From Aquificota bacterium (lineage in GTDB: Bacteria > Aquificota > Aquificia > Aquificales > Aquificaceae): DNA of 64,000 nt. Below the pieces are notes generated by a model that was not told where the DNA came from, searched no databases, and saw only the letters and a list, made by a program, of their open reading frames with translations. The DNA is taken from contig CP076324.1 in NCBI GenBank assembly GCA_018771605.1, positions 124,001 through 188,000 on the forward strand, in the 5' to 3' direction. Of the stretch, positions 14,394 to 22,281 are shown piece after piece (position 1 is the first letter of the stretch; each line of letters begins with the position of its first letter). A program made the position numbers and the translations under genes.

Positions 14394-15990
14394 CCTTTAA
14401 CGCCTCCATAAAGCTTATAAGGGCCTTTAGCTCCTCCTCTTTTAGTTCTATGCGTGGCATGACGTTCCTTGAATATCCCAAGAGCTTATGGGTATTCTGC
14501 GGATCAAATATCTGGGCCATTATAAGGGCCTTATCCCTTTTCTGAGCAGACCATTTTAGTGGAGGTCCAAAGGCTTGCTCTGTAGTATGGTGGCATCCCC
14601 AACATTTTTCCATAAAAACCTGATGGCCAAGCTGGGCTAGGTCAAAGCTTCTGCTTTTGTTAAAGAAGTTATACTTTCCAGCAGGAAAGCTGGCGGGGAA
14701 TTCCTTTAGCTTTTTGAGACTTACTCCATCATAGATTACCAAAGCATCCTCAAGGCTCACATAGACAAGCCTGCCACCTGAAGAAAACTCTGTATGCGTA
14801 GCCCTTTTGCCTTCCACTGGCTTTATCCTTATGAGCTCTAAGCTTCTCTTGTCCAAAAGGGCCAAGGTGTCCGAGGATTCATCCACCCATACATAAGGCG
14901 TGCCGTAGTTGCTCCTTGCCAAAAAGCCAAAGCCCTTGAGGGGAAGGTCCTTTACATGTTCCCATTTATAAGCCTTCCATACGGACAGAAGGGGCTTTCC
15001 AAGGAGTGGAGTGGCAAAGTAAAACTCACCCTTTGAGTACCAAAAGTAGGAGGAGGCAAGGTGGGGAAGGCCAAGGGCCTTCAGCTCCTTTACAAGCTTT
15101 AGGTCCTTCAAAGAGTATATCCTTAGGCCATCTTTTGTGCTACCTATGAGGTATTCTTCAAGGGGGTCTATGGTAAAGTCTTCCAAGCTGGTATCTAACT
15201 CTTTGTAGGTTATTCTTCCATTCTTGTCCAAAAGGCCCACATAGGGCCTGTCCCTGAAGGTAAAGACAAAGCCTTCGCCATTGCGAAGCTCATAAACTGC
15301 GTTTATCTTACCTTTTACCTCTTTTATCTCTATGGGCCTTAGGTCCTTATCAAAAAGGACTAAGGAGGGAGGCAACCAGCAGGAAGCGGTAAGCACCCTC
15401 TCATCGGAGGAAAGGGCAATGCTCCTTAGGTATATACAGGCTCTTACCTTTTTTATCTCTCCCTTTTCCGGCGAGTACTTGCTTATCCATCCACTCCTTG
15501 ATGGTATGTATACTTCCCCATCCTTAGAAAACTTGACTCCACCATGCACGTAAGATATGGGTACTTTGCTGAGGACCTCTGAGCCCTCCATTACCCAAAG
15601 AAGACCTTTCCCCCTCTCCACCATTACAGTAAGGTTCTTTAAGTTGTTTATCCTTACCTTTTCCACACGAAACAGGCTTTGACTCTTTTCTATGTCTTCC
15701 CTACTCCACCTTAACTTACTCTCATCCACAGGCCTATTTATGAACTCCACTATGGCCCTTATCTCATCTTCTTTTAGATGTTCAAAGCTTGGCATGCCTA
15801 CGGTGCCCTTTTTTATCACCTCATATATCCTTTCTTCAGACCTTGGTATAAAAAAGGGGGGAAAGAGGGGAGGTGCACCCCTCCCAAGCCTGTCTTCACC
15901 ATGACAAGAAGAACAATACTTTTGATAAAGCCCCTCCCCTACTCCAAAGGAGAGGGAAAGGAGGAGTAGGGAGAGAAGTAAGTATCTCAT
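14377..15990 (-). CDS. nirN: NirN-like cytochrome with extra C-terminal cytochrome c domain
   Basis: 537-aa exported protein. After a signal peptide (LLLSLLLLSLSFG) comes a cytochrome c domain with CSSCH (26-30) and distal GMPSFEHL. A d1-type eight-bladed propeller follows. Unlike ordinary NirN there is a second cytochrome c at the C-terminus: CWGCHH (463-468) with a possible Met ligand in RNVMPRIELKEEE. NirN is the dihydro-heme d1 dehydrogenase, which introduces the acrylate double bond. The added domain resembles NirC/NirM-type electron acceptors. The ATG overlaps the nirS stop (TGATG). Confidence 0.87.
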   Translation of the reverse strand: MRYLLLSLLLLSLSFGVGEGLYQKYCSSCHGEDRLGRGAPPLFPPFFIPRSEERIYEVIKKGTVGMPSFEHLKEDEIRAIVEFINRPVDESKLRWSREDIEKSQSLFRVEKVRINNLKNLTVMVERGKGLLWVMEGSEVLSKVPISYVHGGVKFSKDGEVYIPSRSGWISKYSPEKGEIKKVRACIYLRSIALSSDERVLTASCWLPPSLVLFDKDLRPIEIKEVKGKINAVYELRNGEGFVFTFRDRPYVGLLDKNGRITYKELDTSLEDFTIDPLEEYLIGSTKDGLRIYSLKDLKLVKELKALGLPHLASSYFWYSKGEFYFATPLLGKPLLSVWKAYKWEHVKDLPLKGFGFLARSNYGTPYVWVDESSDTLALLDKRSLELIRIKPVEGKRATHTEFSSGGRLVYVSLEDALVIYDGVSLKKLKEFPASFPAGKYNFFNKSRSFDLAQLGHQVFMEKCWGCHHTTEQAFGPPLKWSAQKRDKALIMAQIFDPQNTHKLLGYSRNVMPRIELKEEELKALISFMEALKDGWMD

Positions 15991-17639
15991 CAGTAAATAT
16001 CCTTCATGGTGTTGTAAACATTGAAGTGACCTGTGGGAGTGGCTACCCAGTCTCCAGTTATCTCCTTCTTTAGCTTTAGAGTCTTGTCATCGTAAACAAG
16101 AATAGCCTGCTTATGGGGCTCGTCTTTCTTGCCCCAAACTGCAACCCATACCTCATCGCCGTTTCTGTTGTATTCAAGATGAACAGCTCTACCAGCATAC
16201 TTTTCCGGTATTTCTATCTGAGCCTTTAGCTTAAAGGTGTTTTTATCAAAGACAAAGAGAGACCTTTGCAGTTTTGGGTCGTTATTTAACGCCCTATCTG
16301 CCCAAAGATGGGGGGATTTGGGATGGGTCTTTATAAAGAGGTTTCCTCCACCTTCACCAGGCATTTCAAACTTAGCAACCACCTTCCAGGCATACTGGGG
16401 ATGCTTTACTGGGTCTGTGCCAATGCATTGGATGGTGTTATCTCCAAGGTGCCCAGTGCACCATATGGGTCCATACTTGGGATGGTCTATGTTGGCGCCC
16501 CTTCCCGGGTGTGGTCTTGTACCCACCTTTACATTCTTGACAAGCCTCTTCTCCTTTGTATCCACTATGGATATGGTGTCTCTAAAGTTTGCAGCAACTA
16601 AGAAATATCTCTTTGTGCTGTCCCAACCACCATCGTGCAGGAACCTCTCAGCCTCTATCATTGTTATCTTGGGAGCATGTATGTTAGAGTAGTCCACCAG
16701 CCATATCTGCCCAGCCTCTTTTACGTTTACCACCCATTCTGGATCATGGTGAGAAGCCACTATGGATGCAACCCTTGCTTCCCTTAAAAATTCGTTAGTA
16801 TCGTAGGTGTAGGCGCTTGTGGCAACTATTTTGAGAGGCTCCAAGGTCTGTCCATCCACTATAACAAAGGAAGGTGGCCAATAACAACCTATTATTGCAA
16901 GCTTATCAAGAAAGTCTCCCTTTGGACCCTTATACTTGGATGTGTCAAGAGACCTTCCATCGTAGCACGTTTTCACCTCAGCAACCTTGTCAGGCTTTTT
17001 CATCCAAAGATCTATAAGGACCACCTTGCCATCCCTTCCTATGGTGTAAAGGTACCTTCCAGAGGCGGAGTATCTTGCTATATGGACCGCATAACCCGTA
17101 TCCACAATGCTTACAAGCTCCTTGGTATCTCCGTCAATAACAGCAGTCTTTCCTATGTCCCTGAGTATAACAGCCATAAAGTTCTGCCAGTTCCTCCCAT
17201 GCTCTGGTTTTTTGGGCCTTTTTTCCGGTGGTACATATACCTTCCAAGACTTTTTCATTTCTCCCAAGGGTAGCTCTGGAGGGGGTGGTGGATCATGCAT
17301 TAAATACTTTGCCATCAGCTCCACTTCCTGAGGTGTTAGTATTCCCTGTCTTCCCCAGTCGGGCATACCGCCAGGTGTCCCATAGGTTATAAAGGTTTTA
17401 AGTGTTTCCAACCCCATCTTCCTTGTCTTTTCTGGCAAAAGGCTTGGTCCAGTGGCTCCTTTTCTTAAGGCTCCATGGCATCCTGCGCATCTGTCAAAGT
17501 AGATCTCCGATGCTTTTTTCATCTCCTCCTTTGTTAGGGGTGGGGCCTCTTCCTTCTGCTGTGCCAAAGAGGGCACCATTGCAGAAAGGCCTAAAACTGC
17601 CGCCATACCAAAGATTCCACTAAGCAGGTACTTTCTCAT
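15990..17639 (-). CDS. nirS: Cytochrome cd1 nitrite reductase
   Basis: Periplasmic enzyme reducing nitrite to NO. 549 aa: signal peptide through MVPSLAQQ, cytochrome c domain with CAGCH (51-55) and a proline-rich linker, then the d1 propeller. The latter shows VHIARYSASGRYLYTIGRDG, IGCYWPPSFVI, VASHHDPEWVVNV, FLHDGGWDSTKRYFL, TRPHPGRGANIDHP and HLEYNRNGDEVWVAVWG. The His residues in ASHHDP and PHPGRG match the substrate-binding and heme d1 regions. First gene of the operon; strong SD AAGGAGGTATAAGAC. Confidence 0.97.
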   Translation of the reverse strand: MRKYLLSGIFGMAAVLGLSAMVPSLAQQKEEAPPLTKEEMKKASEIYFDRCAGCHGALRKGATGPSLLPEKTRKMGLETLKTFITYGTPGGMPDWGRQGILTPQEVELMAKYLMHDPPPPPELPLGEMKKSWKVYVPPEKRPKKPEHGRNWQNFMAVILRDIGKTAVIDGDTKELVSIVDTGYAVHIARYSASGRYLYTIGRDGKVVLIDLWMKKPDKVAEVKTCYDGRSLDTSKYKGPKGDFLDKLAIIGCYWPPSFVIVDGQTLEPLKIVATSAYTYDTNEFLREARVASIVASHHDPEWVVNVKEAGQIWLVDYSNIHAPKITMIEAERFLHDGGWDSTKRYFLVAANFRDTISIVDTKEKRLVKNVKVGTRPHPGRGANIDHPKYGPIWCTGHLGDNTIQCIGTDPVKHPQYAWKVVAKFEMPGEGGGNLFIKTHPKSPHLWADRALNNDPKLQRSLFVFDKNTFKLKAQIEIPEKYAGRAVHLEYNRNGDEVWVAVWGKKDEPHKQAILVYDDKTLKLKKEITGDWVATPTGHFNVYNTMKDIY

Positions 17640-17656
17640 GTCTTATACCTCCTTAC

Positions 17657-17704
17657 ATGATCTATGTCATATATATAATATAAGTATTTATTTACAAATG
17701 TCAA
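17657..17704 (-). promoter_or_regulatory. nirS promoter with FNR-like palindromes
   Basis: On the minus strand, TTGACA (17704-17699), an 18-bp spacer and TATTAT (17680-17675) precede nirS. The -35 is part of TTGACATTTGTAAA, an imperfect FNR-type dyad. A second dyad, ATGACATAGATCAT (17670-17657), overlaps the predicted start site. It has the ATGA(T/C)-N4-ATCAT form of the box upstream of the cytochrome gene at 30333. Which element is used cannot be decided from sequence. Confidence 0.55.
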
Positions 17705-17747
17705 GATTTTTTTACTATTAACTCCTTTATGGTAGGAAAGAAAAACC

Positions 17748-18482
17748 CTATGCATGTCCACCCCTCACAAGCGCATACAAAGACCTACCCCAAACCAAGA
17801 GGGGAACTACAAGAAAGGTAAGAATGCCCCCAATCACATCAAAGACAAAGAACCAGTCTATCTGGTAAGTACCCGTCTCCGGGTTGTATCTAAAACACCT
17901 TAGCAAAAAGCCTTCTACGGGATTAAGGCTTACTTCCTCTTTCTTTGCCTCAAGCACAGCAAGTCTTAAGTCTCTAAGCTTAGGGCTTACACCGTATATG
18001 TACCTTGATATTTTCCCAGAGGGTGTGATAATCACGTAGAGGTTGGGATGTTCAAACTCTTTAAGCCTTTCATCGTACCTATACTTGTAGTCTATGGCTT
18101 TTAGAAGCTTATCCACCTCGTCGCTCCTTGCCACAAGCCAGTTGCTTGGAAGGTTATGGATTTCCTTAAACCTCTTAATGTCCAATAGGCTATCCCATGG
18201 GTCAAAGGTGATGGAAAGAACCCTCACATCCTCCTTAAGGCCTCTTATGACTTTCTTTAGTTCCTCCGTCATTACAGGACAGGCGGAGGAGCATTTGGCA
18301 TATATGGGGTTTACTATGAGCACCTTACCTTGGGCGAAGTCCTTTAGGCTGTAAACTTTTCCCTCATGGTCTTGAAGCCTTATATCGGGCACATAGGCGC
18401 CAATGGTCCTTTTCTCATCTGGCAAAAGGTTGGAGAAAGAGAAGGAAAGGAGTATAAAAAGGAGGCTAAAAAGCTTTACCAT
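17748..18482 (-). CDS. Sco1/SenC-type copper chaperone with C-terminal membrane anchor
   Basis: 244 aa with signal peptide (FSLLFILLSFSFSNLL) and a thioredoxin-like Sco domain: PDIRLQDHEGKVYSLKDF, then the CSSACP motif (C64, C68) that binds copper and the His of EHPNLYVII. A C-terminal hydrophobic segment (FVFDVIGGILTFLVVPLLVWG) anchors it. It probably delivers copper to the CuA subunit encoded four genes upstream. It overlaps the neighbouring membrane subunit gene by 17 bp, so it belongs to that operon. Confidence 0.9.
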   Translation of the reverse strand: MVKLFSLLFILLSFSFSNLLPDEKRTIGAYVPDIRLQDHEGKVYSLKDFAQGKVLIVNPIYAKCSSACPVMTEELKKVIRGLKEDVRVLSITFDPWDSLLDIKRFKEIHNLPSNWLVARSDEVDKLLKAIDYKYRYDERLKEFEHPNLYVIITPSGKISRYIYGVSPKLRDLRLAVLEAKKEEVSLNPVEGFLLRCFRYNPETGTYQIDWFFVFDVIGGILTFLVVPLLVWGRSLYALVRGGHA

Positions 18483-19728
18483 GTTTGTAAACCCTCATAA
18501 GAGATGTAAGGGAGTAAAAGAGGAAGAGTAGTCCGCCCGCCACCGCAAGCAAGCTTCCCATACCCATCACATTCAAAGCCATAAGCACCTCAGCCTTTTG
18601 CGCATACTCAAAGCCGTAGGTCTTTCTTGGTGCTCCCAATAGGCCTGCAATGTAAAAGCCGATTACCAAAAGGTTTATACCAAGGCCGAAAAGGGCAGGC
18701 TGAAGCTTGGCAAACCTCTCCCAGCTCACAAAACCAAGCCTTTCCTTTAGCATATAGTAGGTGAGCCCCATAAAGGCTATGGTTACCCCAGACACCACAC
18801 CATGATAATGGGCAGGTATTCTAAGGTCGCTCTGCATCCCACCGTAGGCTATAAATTCACCTACATAATACACACTCATGGAAAAGATCAAGGATAAGGT
18901 AGATACATCCTTGTTTATCCTCATATTCCTTAACACATAGAAGGTATGTATGAATACTGGCACACCTAAGCCTATTCCAAAGGATAGGGCTATAAGAAGC
19001 CTAAATCTATAGGAAAGCATGTCTGTAAGGTAGCCGTAAAAGAGGGTCAAGGAGAAAAGGAGCATAAAGAGGTTTGCTGAATTCATAATGGAGCTTGATA
19101 TTTGCACTCCTGAGTTTTTCTTCAAAAGCTCATGCCAAACGCATAGCATAAGGGCTGTGTACATAAACTGCTGAAGGTGTCCAGGTATCCAAAAGAGCCT
19201 TTCAAAGTAGAGCTTTCCTTCACCTTTTACAAGGAGCAAGGATAGAAGAAGGGACAGTACTGTCAAAAAGCCAAAGATAATGGATAAGGACAGCAGTTGT
19301 GTCTGCGTGTTTTGGATCAAAAGGCTTTTTATAGCTTCCCGTAGCCTAAGAAGTACCTCTGAAGAAAAACCCAAGAAGAAAAGAGTAAGGCCTGCGTAGA
19401 AGATGGGATTTTCTATAACTGGAATGTAATTGTTGAGCTGGGGTTGTCCATAGGGGAAAAGGCAGGAGAGGGAAAGGAAAAGCATACCAAGTAGGGTGGC
19501 TGGAGGTGCTACCTTCCCCTTCCTGCCTTCCTTATAGTGCCAAAAGGCCATGCCAAAGGTCATAAGCCATACTGTGATGGAAAAGGTTACATGGCCTACC
19601 AAAAAGTGGTAAAAGAGAAGGGGTGAATCAAGGAGTTTAAAGAGAGGAGCTCTTGTAAGAGCTATAAGAAGTCCAAAGATGCCAGCAAGAAGAAGCGAAA
19701 AGAGGGAAAGGGAGAGAAAGAAAAGCAT
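18466..19728 (-). CDS. Heme-copper oxidase subunit I-like membrane protein (second paralog)
   Basis: 420-aa polytopic protein from the ATG at 19728 (TAATG overlap with the upstream gene, SD GGGAGGTAAGG). By motif it is a shortened paralog of the 19728-21395 product: LVGHVTFSITVW (H46), IPGHLQQF (H184), PVFIHTF (H261) and RIPAHYHGVVSGVTIAFMGLTYYM (H307, H309). It keeps both His of the HxH heme pair, but the usual CuB His-His pair is Ile-His and no Tyr follows H184. It is probably part of the same complex as its paralog; its cofactor content is unknown. Confidence 0.72.
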   Translation of the reverse strand: MLFFLSLSLFSLLLAGIFGLLIALTRAPLFKLLDSPLLFYHFLVGHVTFSITVWLMTFGMAFWHYKEGRKGKVAPPATLLGMLFLSLSCLFPYGQPQLNNYIPVIENPIFYAGLTLFFLGFSSEVLLRLREAIKSLLIQNTQTQLLSLSIIFGFLTVLSLLLSLLLVKGEGKLYFERLFWIPGHLQQFMYTALMLCVWHELLKKNSGVQISSSIMNSANLFMLLFSLTLFYGYLTDMLSYRFRLLIALSFGIGLGVPVFIHTFYVLRNMRINKDVSTLSLIFSMSVYYVGEFIAYGGMQSDLRIPAHYHGVVSGVTIAFMGLTYYMLKERLGFVSWERFAKLQPALFGLGINLLVIGFYIAGLLGAPRKTYGFEYAQKAEVLMALNVMGMGSLLAVAGGLLFLFYSLTSLMRVYKHGKAF

Positions 19729-21395
19729 TACCTTACCTCCCACATAGCTGCGAGCCATCCCCAGTTGAGAAGTAGGAATATGAGGAAAACTCCCATAAAG
19801 AGTAGGGTAAGGGTGAGGGTTCCAGGTGCTTCAAAGCCATGCTCTTCCTTTGCCGGGGGTGGGGGTGAAGCTATCTGGAGTTGCATATCCTGAGGACCTC
19901 TCAAGGGAGCACCAAAGAAGACAGAGACGACTACTATAAGTATCCACATTAAAGCACCTATAACCGCCATTATGCCGCCGATGGCAAAAAGGACCCAGAA
20001 GAAGTCTGTAGCTGGGTTAAAGGTGTAGGTAAAAGGTCCGCCAGAGAAGGTAATATCGTAATGCCTCCTCGGAACACCAAAGGCTCCAAGTATATACATG
20101 GATACTGCCAATATGGCTATCCCTATGCCAAAGACCCAAGGCTGTAGCTTGGCAAGGCCAAAGAAGGAGATGCGCTTTCTAAACACAAGGGGTATCAGGT
20201 AGTAGGTGGCGCCCATAAAGGCTAAGGTAGTTCCACCCACCACAGTTCCCTTAAAATGTCCCGGTATGGAAAGGGTATTGTGGACTATTATGTTGGTCTG
20301 CTCCATACCGTTTACCACACCAGTAACACCACCTATAAAGCCAAAGATGATTATAGAAAGTAGCACTGCTGAGAAGGCTGGATTGCCCCAAGGGGCGTTC
20401 TTTAGCCAATCAAATAGGCCTTTTGTAAAGCCCCTTCTCCTCTGGGCTGATTCAACCGCAGATGGAACGGCAAAGGCATGTATCATAGAGGCAAGGACTG
20501 CTATGTACATGATGTAGCTTGTGTTAAAGACCTTCCAAGCAGGGCTTGGTCCTGGGTCAACCAATAGGTGGTGGGCAGAAGCCACGTTTATACCTATAAC
20601 GTAGAAAACAAAAGCAAACCTGCTAACCTTTTCATTGATAGAAGTGCCACCAACCGCAAGAAAAGCTCCAAGATACCACACAGCTATCATAGCCGTCACG
20701 TTTATCTGCTGTGAGGAGTGCCCAAGACCCCACCAGACTAACTTATAAACGCCAGCATCTATGCTTTTTATGATACCCAAAGACCAAAGGAGGGTTGGGA
20801 TGTAGATGATGGCACCTGTGGCAAGGGTAAGAGTAGCTATTATAGCAGCAGCCACAAGACCAAAGGTAAATAGTGGCAAGCTATCTCCGTAGGTCCTTTC
20901 CTTCCTTGCTATCAAAAGGTTGGCAAAGAAAAGAAAGACACCTATAAGAGCACCTACCGCAAAGAGGATAACACCAAGATAATAAAGGGGGTGGGCTTGC
21001 AAAGGAGCGTAAGAGGTCATCAAAACGTCTGCCTTCCCAGTCAGTATGGTGTAGTTAACAAGTAGAAAGCCAAGGACCATAAGGATAAAGGCAAGCCACC
21101 CAAACTTTGATGAGGACATTCGGGAGTTTAGCACTATGGTAGAACCAAAGTAAAGGCCTGCTATCTCAAAGAAAACTATCCAGAATATTAAAGCGTTGAG
21201 GCCATGAAGGGTAAGCACCCTATAGTACCAATCCACTGGCAGAAGGTGCACCACTTGCCACCTTGTAAGCACCAGAAGGAGGGCTCCGATAACACCTATA
21301 AGCAAAGAAACCACGGCCATGACGGCGTTAAGCTTAATAAGCTTTTCAGCGTTTAGATCCACCTTTAGACCTGTAATATCACACGTCCTAAACAT
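19728..21395 (-). CDS. Heme-copper-superfamily catalytic subunit, probable nitric oxide reductase
   Basis: 555 aa, about 13 membrane helices. Heme-copper motifs: HGLNALIFW (H64), GLGHSSQQ (H226), ASAHHLLVDPGP (H275, H276) and VHNTLSIPGHFKGTVVGG (H372, H380). At the position of the crosslinked Tyr of oxygen reductases (H+4 in HPEVY) stands Gln230, as expected for a NO reductase derived from oxygen reductases. The second His of HFH is Lys382. No NorB-type Glu set was recognised. Placement between nir and nos genes, with a CuA subunit and Sco, supports NO reduction in an alternative NOR family; the exact family is unresolved. Confidence 0.78.
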   Translation of the reverse strand: MFRTCDITGLKVDLNAEKLIKLNAVMAVVSLLIGVIGALLLVLTRWQVVHLLPVDWYYRVLTLHGLNALIFWIVFFEIAGLYFGSTIVLNSRMSSSKFGWLAFILMVLGFLLVNYTILTGKADVLMTSYAPLQAHPLYYLGVILFAVGALIGVFLFFANLLIARKERTYGDSLPLFTFGLVAAAIIATLTLATGAIIYIPTLLWSLGIIKSIDAGVYKLVWWGLGHSSQQINVTAMIAVWYLGAFLAVGGTSINEKVSRFAFVFYVIGINVASAHHLLVDPGPSPAWKVFNTSYIMYIAVLASMIHAFAVPSAVESAQRRRGFTKGLFDWLKNAPWGNPAFSAVLLSIIIFGFIGGVTGVVNGMEQTNIIVHNTLSIPGHFKGTVVGGTTLAFMGATYYLIPLVFRKRISFFGLAKLQPWVFGIGIAILAVSMYILGAFGVPRRHYDITFSGGPFTYTFNPATDFFWVLFAIGGIMAVIGALMWILIVVVSVFFGAPLRGPQDMQLQIASPPPPAKEEHGFEAPGTLTLTLLFMGVFLIFLLLNWGWLAAMWEVR

Positions 21396-21406
21396 GGTTT
21401 ACCTCC

Positions 21407-21937
21407 TCATTCTTTGACTATGATCTTTCCTATCATCATGTGATGCCCTATACCGCAGAATTCGTTGCATACTATGGCAAACTCTCCAGCGGAGGTTGGC
21501 TTAAAGGTAAGCACATAGTCGTAGCCTGGGAAAACCATAAAGTTCATGTTTACAGGCTGTAAGGAAAAACCGTGTAAGAGGTCCAAAGAAGATATGTGAA
21601 ACCTGTACTCTTGGCCCTTTTTAAGCACCAAAACGGGCTCCCATCTCCACATCTTGGCCACGAGGAAAACATCGCTGTTGGGCGGAGGTTCAACCACAGG
21701 TATTCCGTTCATTTCACCGGTTTTATACTTCTCCATAAAGGCAGTGGCTAAAGCGTTAAACTCCTGGGGAGTTGTGCGGTATGTGGTAAAGGAGGGGTTT
21801 TGCTTTCCGTATATGTGCCAGACAACCATCCAGAAGAATAGGATAAGGCACACCACCAGGGCAAGGGCTATCCACATCTTCTCATCCTTTGCCACCTTCT
21901 TAAAGTACCATCCTTCTTCGGGTGGTAATAGAGCCAT
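21407..21937 (-). CDS. CuA-containing subunit II of the heme-copper complex
   Basis: 176 aa: short N-terminal tail, one membrane helix (WIALALVVCLILFFWMVVWHIYG), then a periplasmic cupredoxin domain. The CuA site is complete: upstream His in LLHGFSLQP and C157-x-E159-x-C161-x3-H165-x2-M168 in CNEFCGIGHHMM. It accepts electrons from cytochrome c and passes them to subunit I. It precedes the catalytic subunit gene by 11 bp and follows a 58-residue membrane protein gene by one base. Confidence 0.9.
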   Translation of the reverse strand: MALLPPEEGWYFKKVAKDEKMWIALALVVCLILFFWMVVWHIYGKQNPSFTTYRTTPQEFNALATAFMEKYKTGEMNGIPVVEPPPNSDVFLVAKMWRWEPVLVLKKGQEYRFHISSLDLLHGFSLQPVNMNFMVFPGYDYVLTFKPTSAGEFAIVCNEFCGIGHHMMIGKIIVKE

Positions 21938-21938
21938 G

Positions 21939-22115
21939 TCACTTACCTCCTATAAGAGACTGTTTTAGTTCTGAGGGTATTGGAGATAGCCAAGCGAGTT
22001 CTATGAGCCCCCAGATTAGATAGAACACAGCATAGATAGTTACACCCAAGAAAAGAAGAAGCATAAAATCGTCCAAGATCAACTGAAGGAATGGTGTTTT
22101 CTTTTTCTCCTCCAT
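21939..22115 (-). CDS. Small one-helix membrane subunit of the heme-copper complex
   Basis: 58-aa reading frame from ATG 22115 to TGA 21939 with AGGAGGTGATAAC just upstream. The product starts MEEKKKTPFLQLILDDFMLL and has one hydrophobic helix (MLLLFLGVTIYAVFYLIWGL) followed by a short polar tail. Its stop lies one base before the CuA-subunit ATG. Tiny helical subunits at the head of cytochrome oxidase or NOR operons are common, so a structural subunit is the best guess; there is no sequence motif. Confidence 0.7.
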   Translation of the reverse strand: MEEKKKTPFLQLILDDFMLLLFLGVTIYAVFYLIWGLIELAWLSPIPSELKQSLIGGK

Positions 22116-22281
22116 GTTATCACCTCCTGTAAGTAATTGTTTACAGGATAAAGTTTAGTATTATATGGTTTTATTGTCAAGAATTAAATTTATCATATTA
22201 TAACATAAAATTAAAGTCTATAAGATTTTAATAAAAGGCTTATATTTAAAAAGTAAGTAGATATTTACAAGGAGGTGTTCA

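Noticed and set aside
16237-16692. Plus-strand open frames inside nirS and other large genes
   Set aside because: They lie antisense to well-supported genes, lack Shine-Dalgarno sites and have composition typical of frame shadows.
22116-22281. A defined divergent promoter between the NOR-like operon and the cytochrome b fusion
   Set aside because: The 166-bp gap is very AT-rich with several TATAAT-like words and one TTGACA, but no pair has acceptable spacing; I could not choose one.
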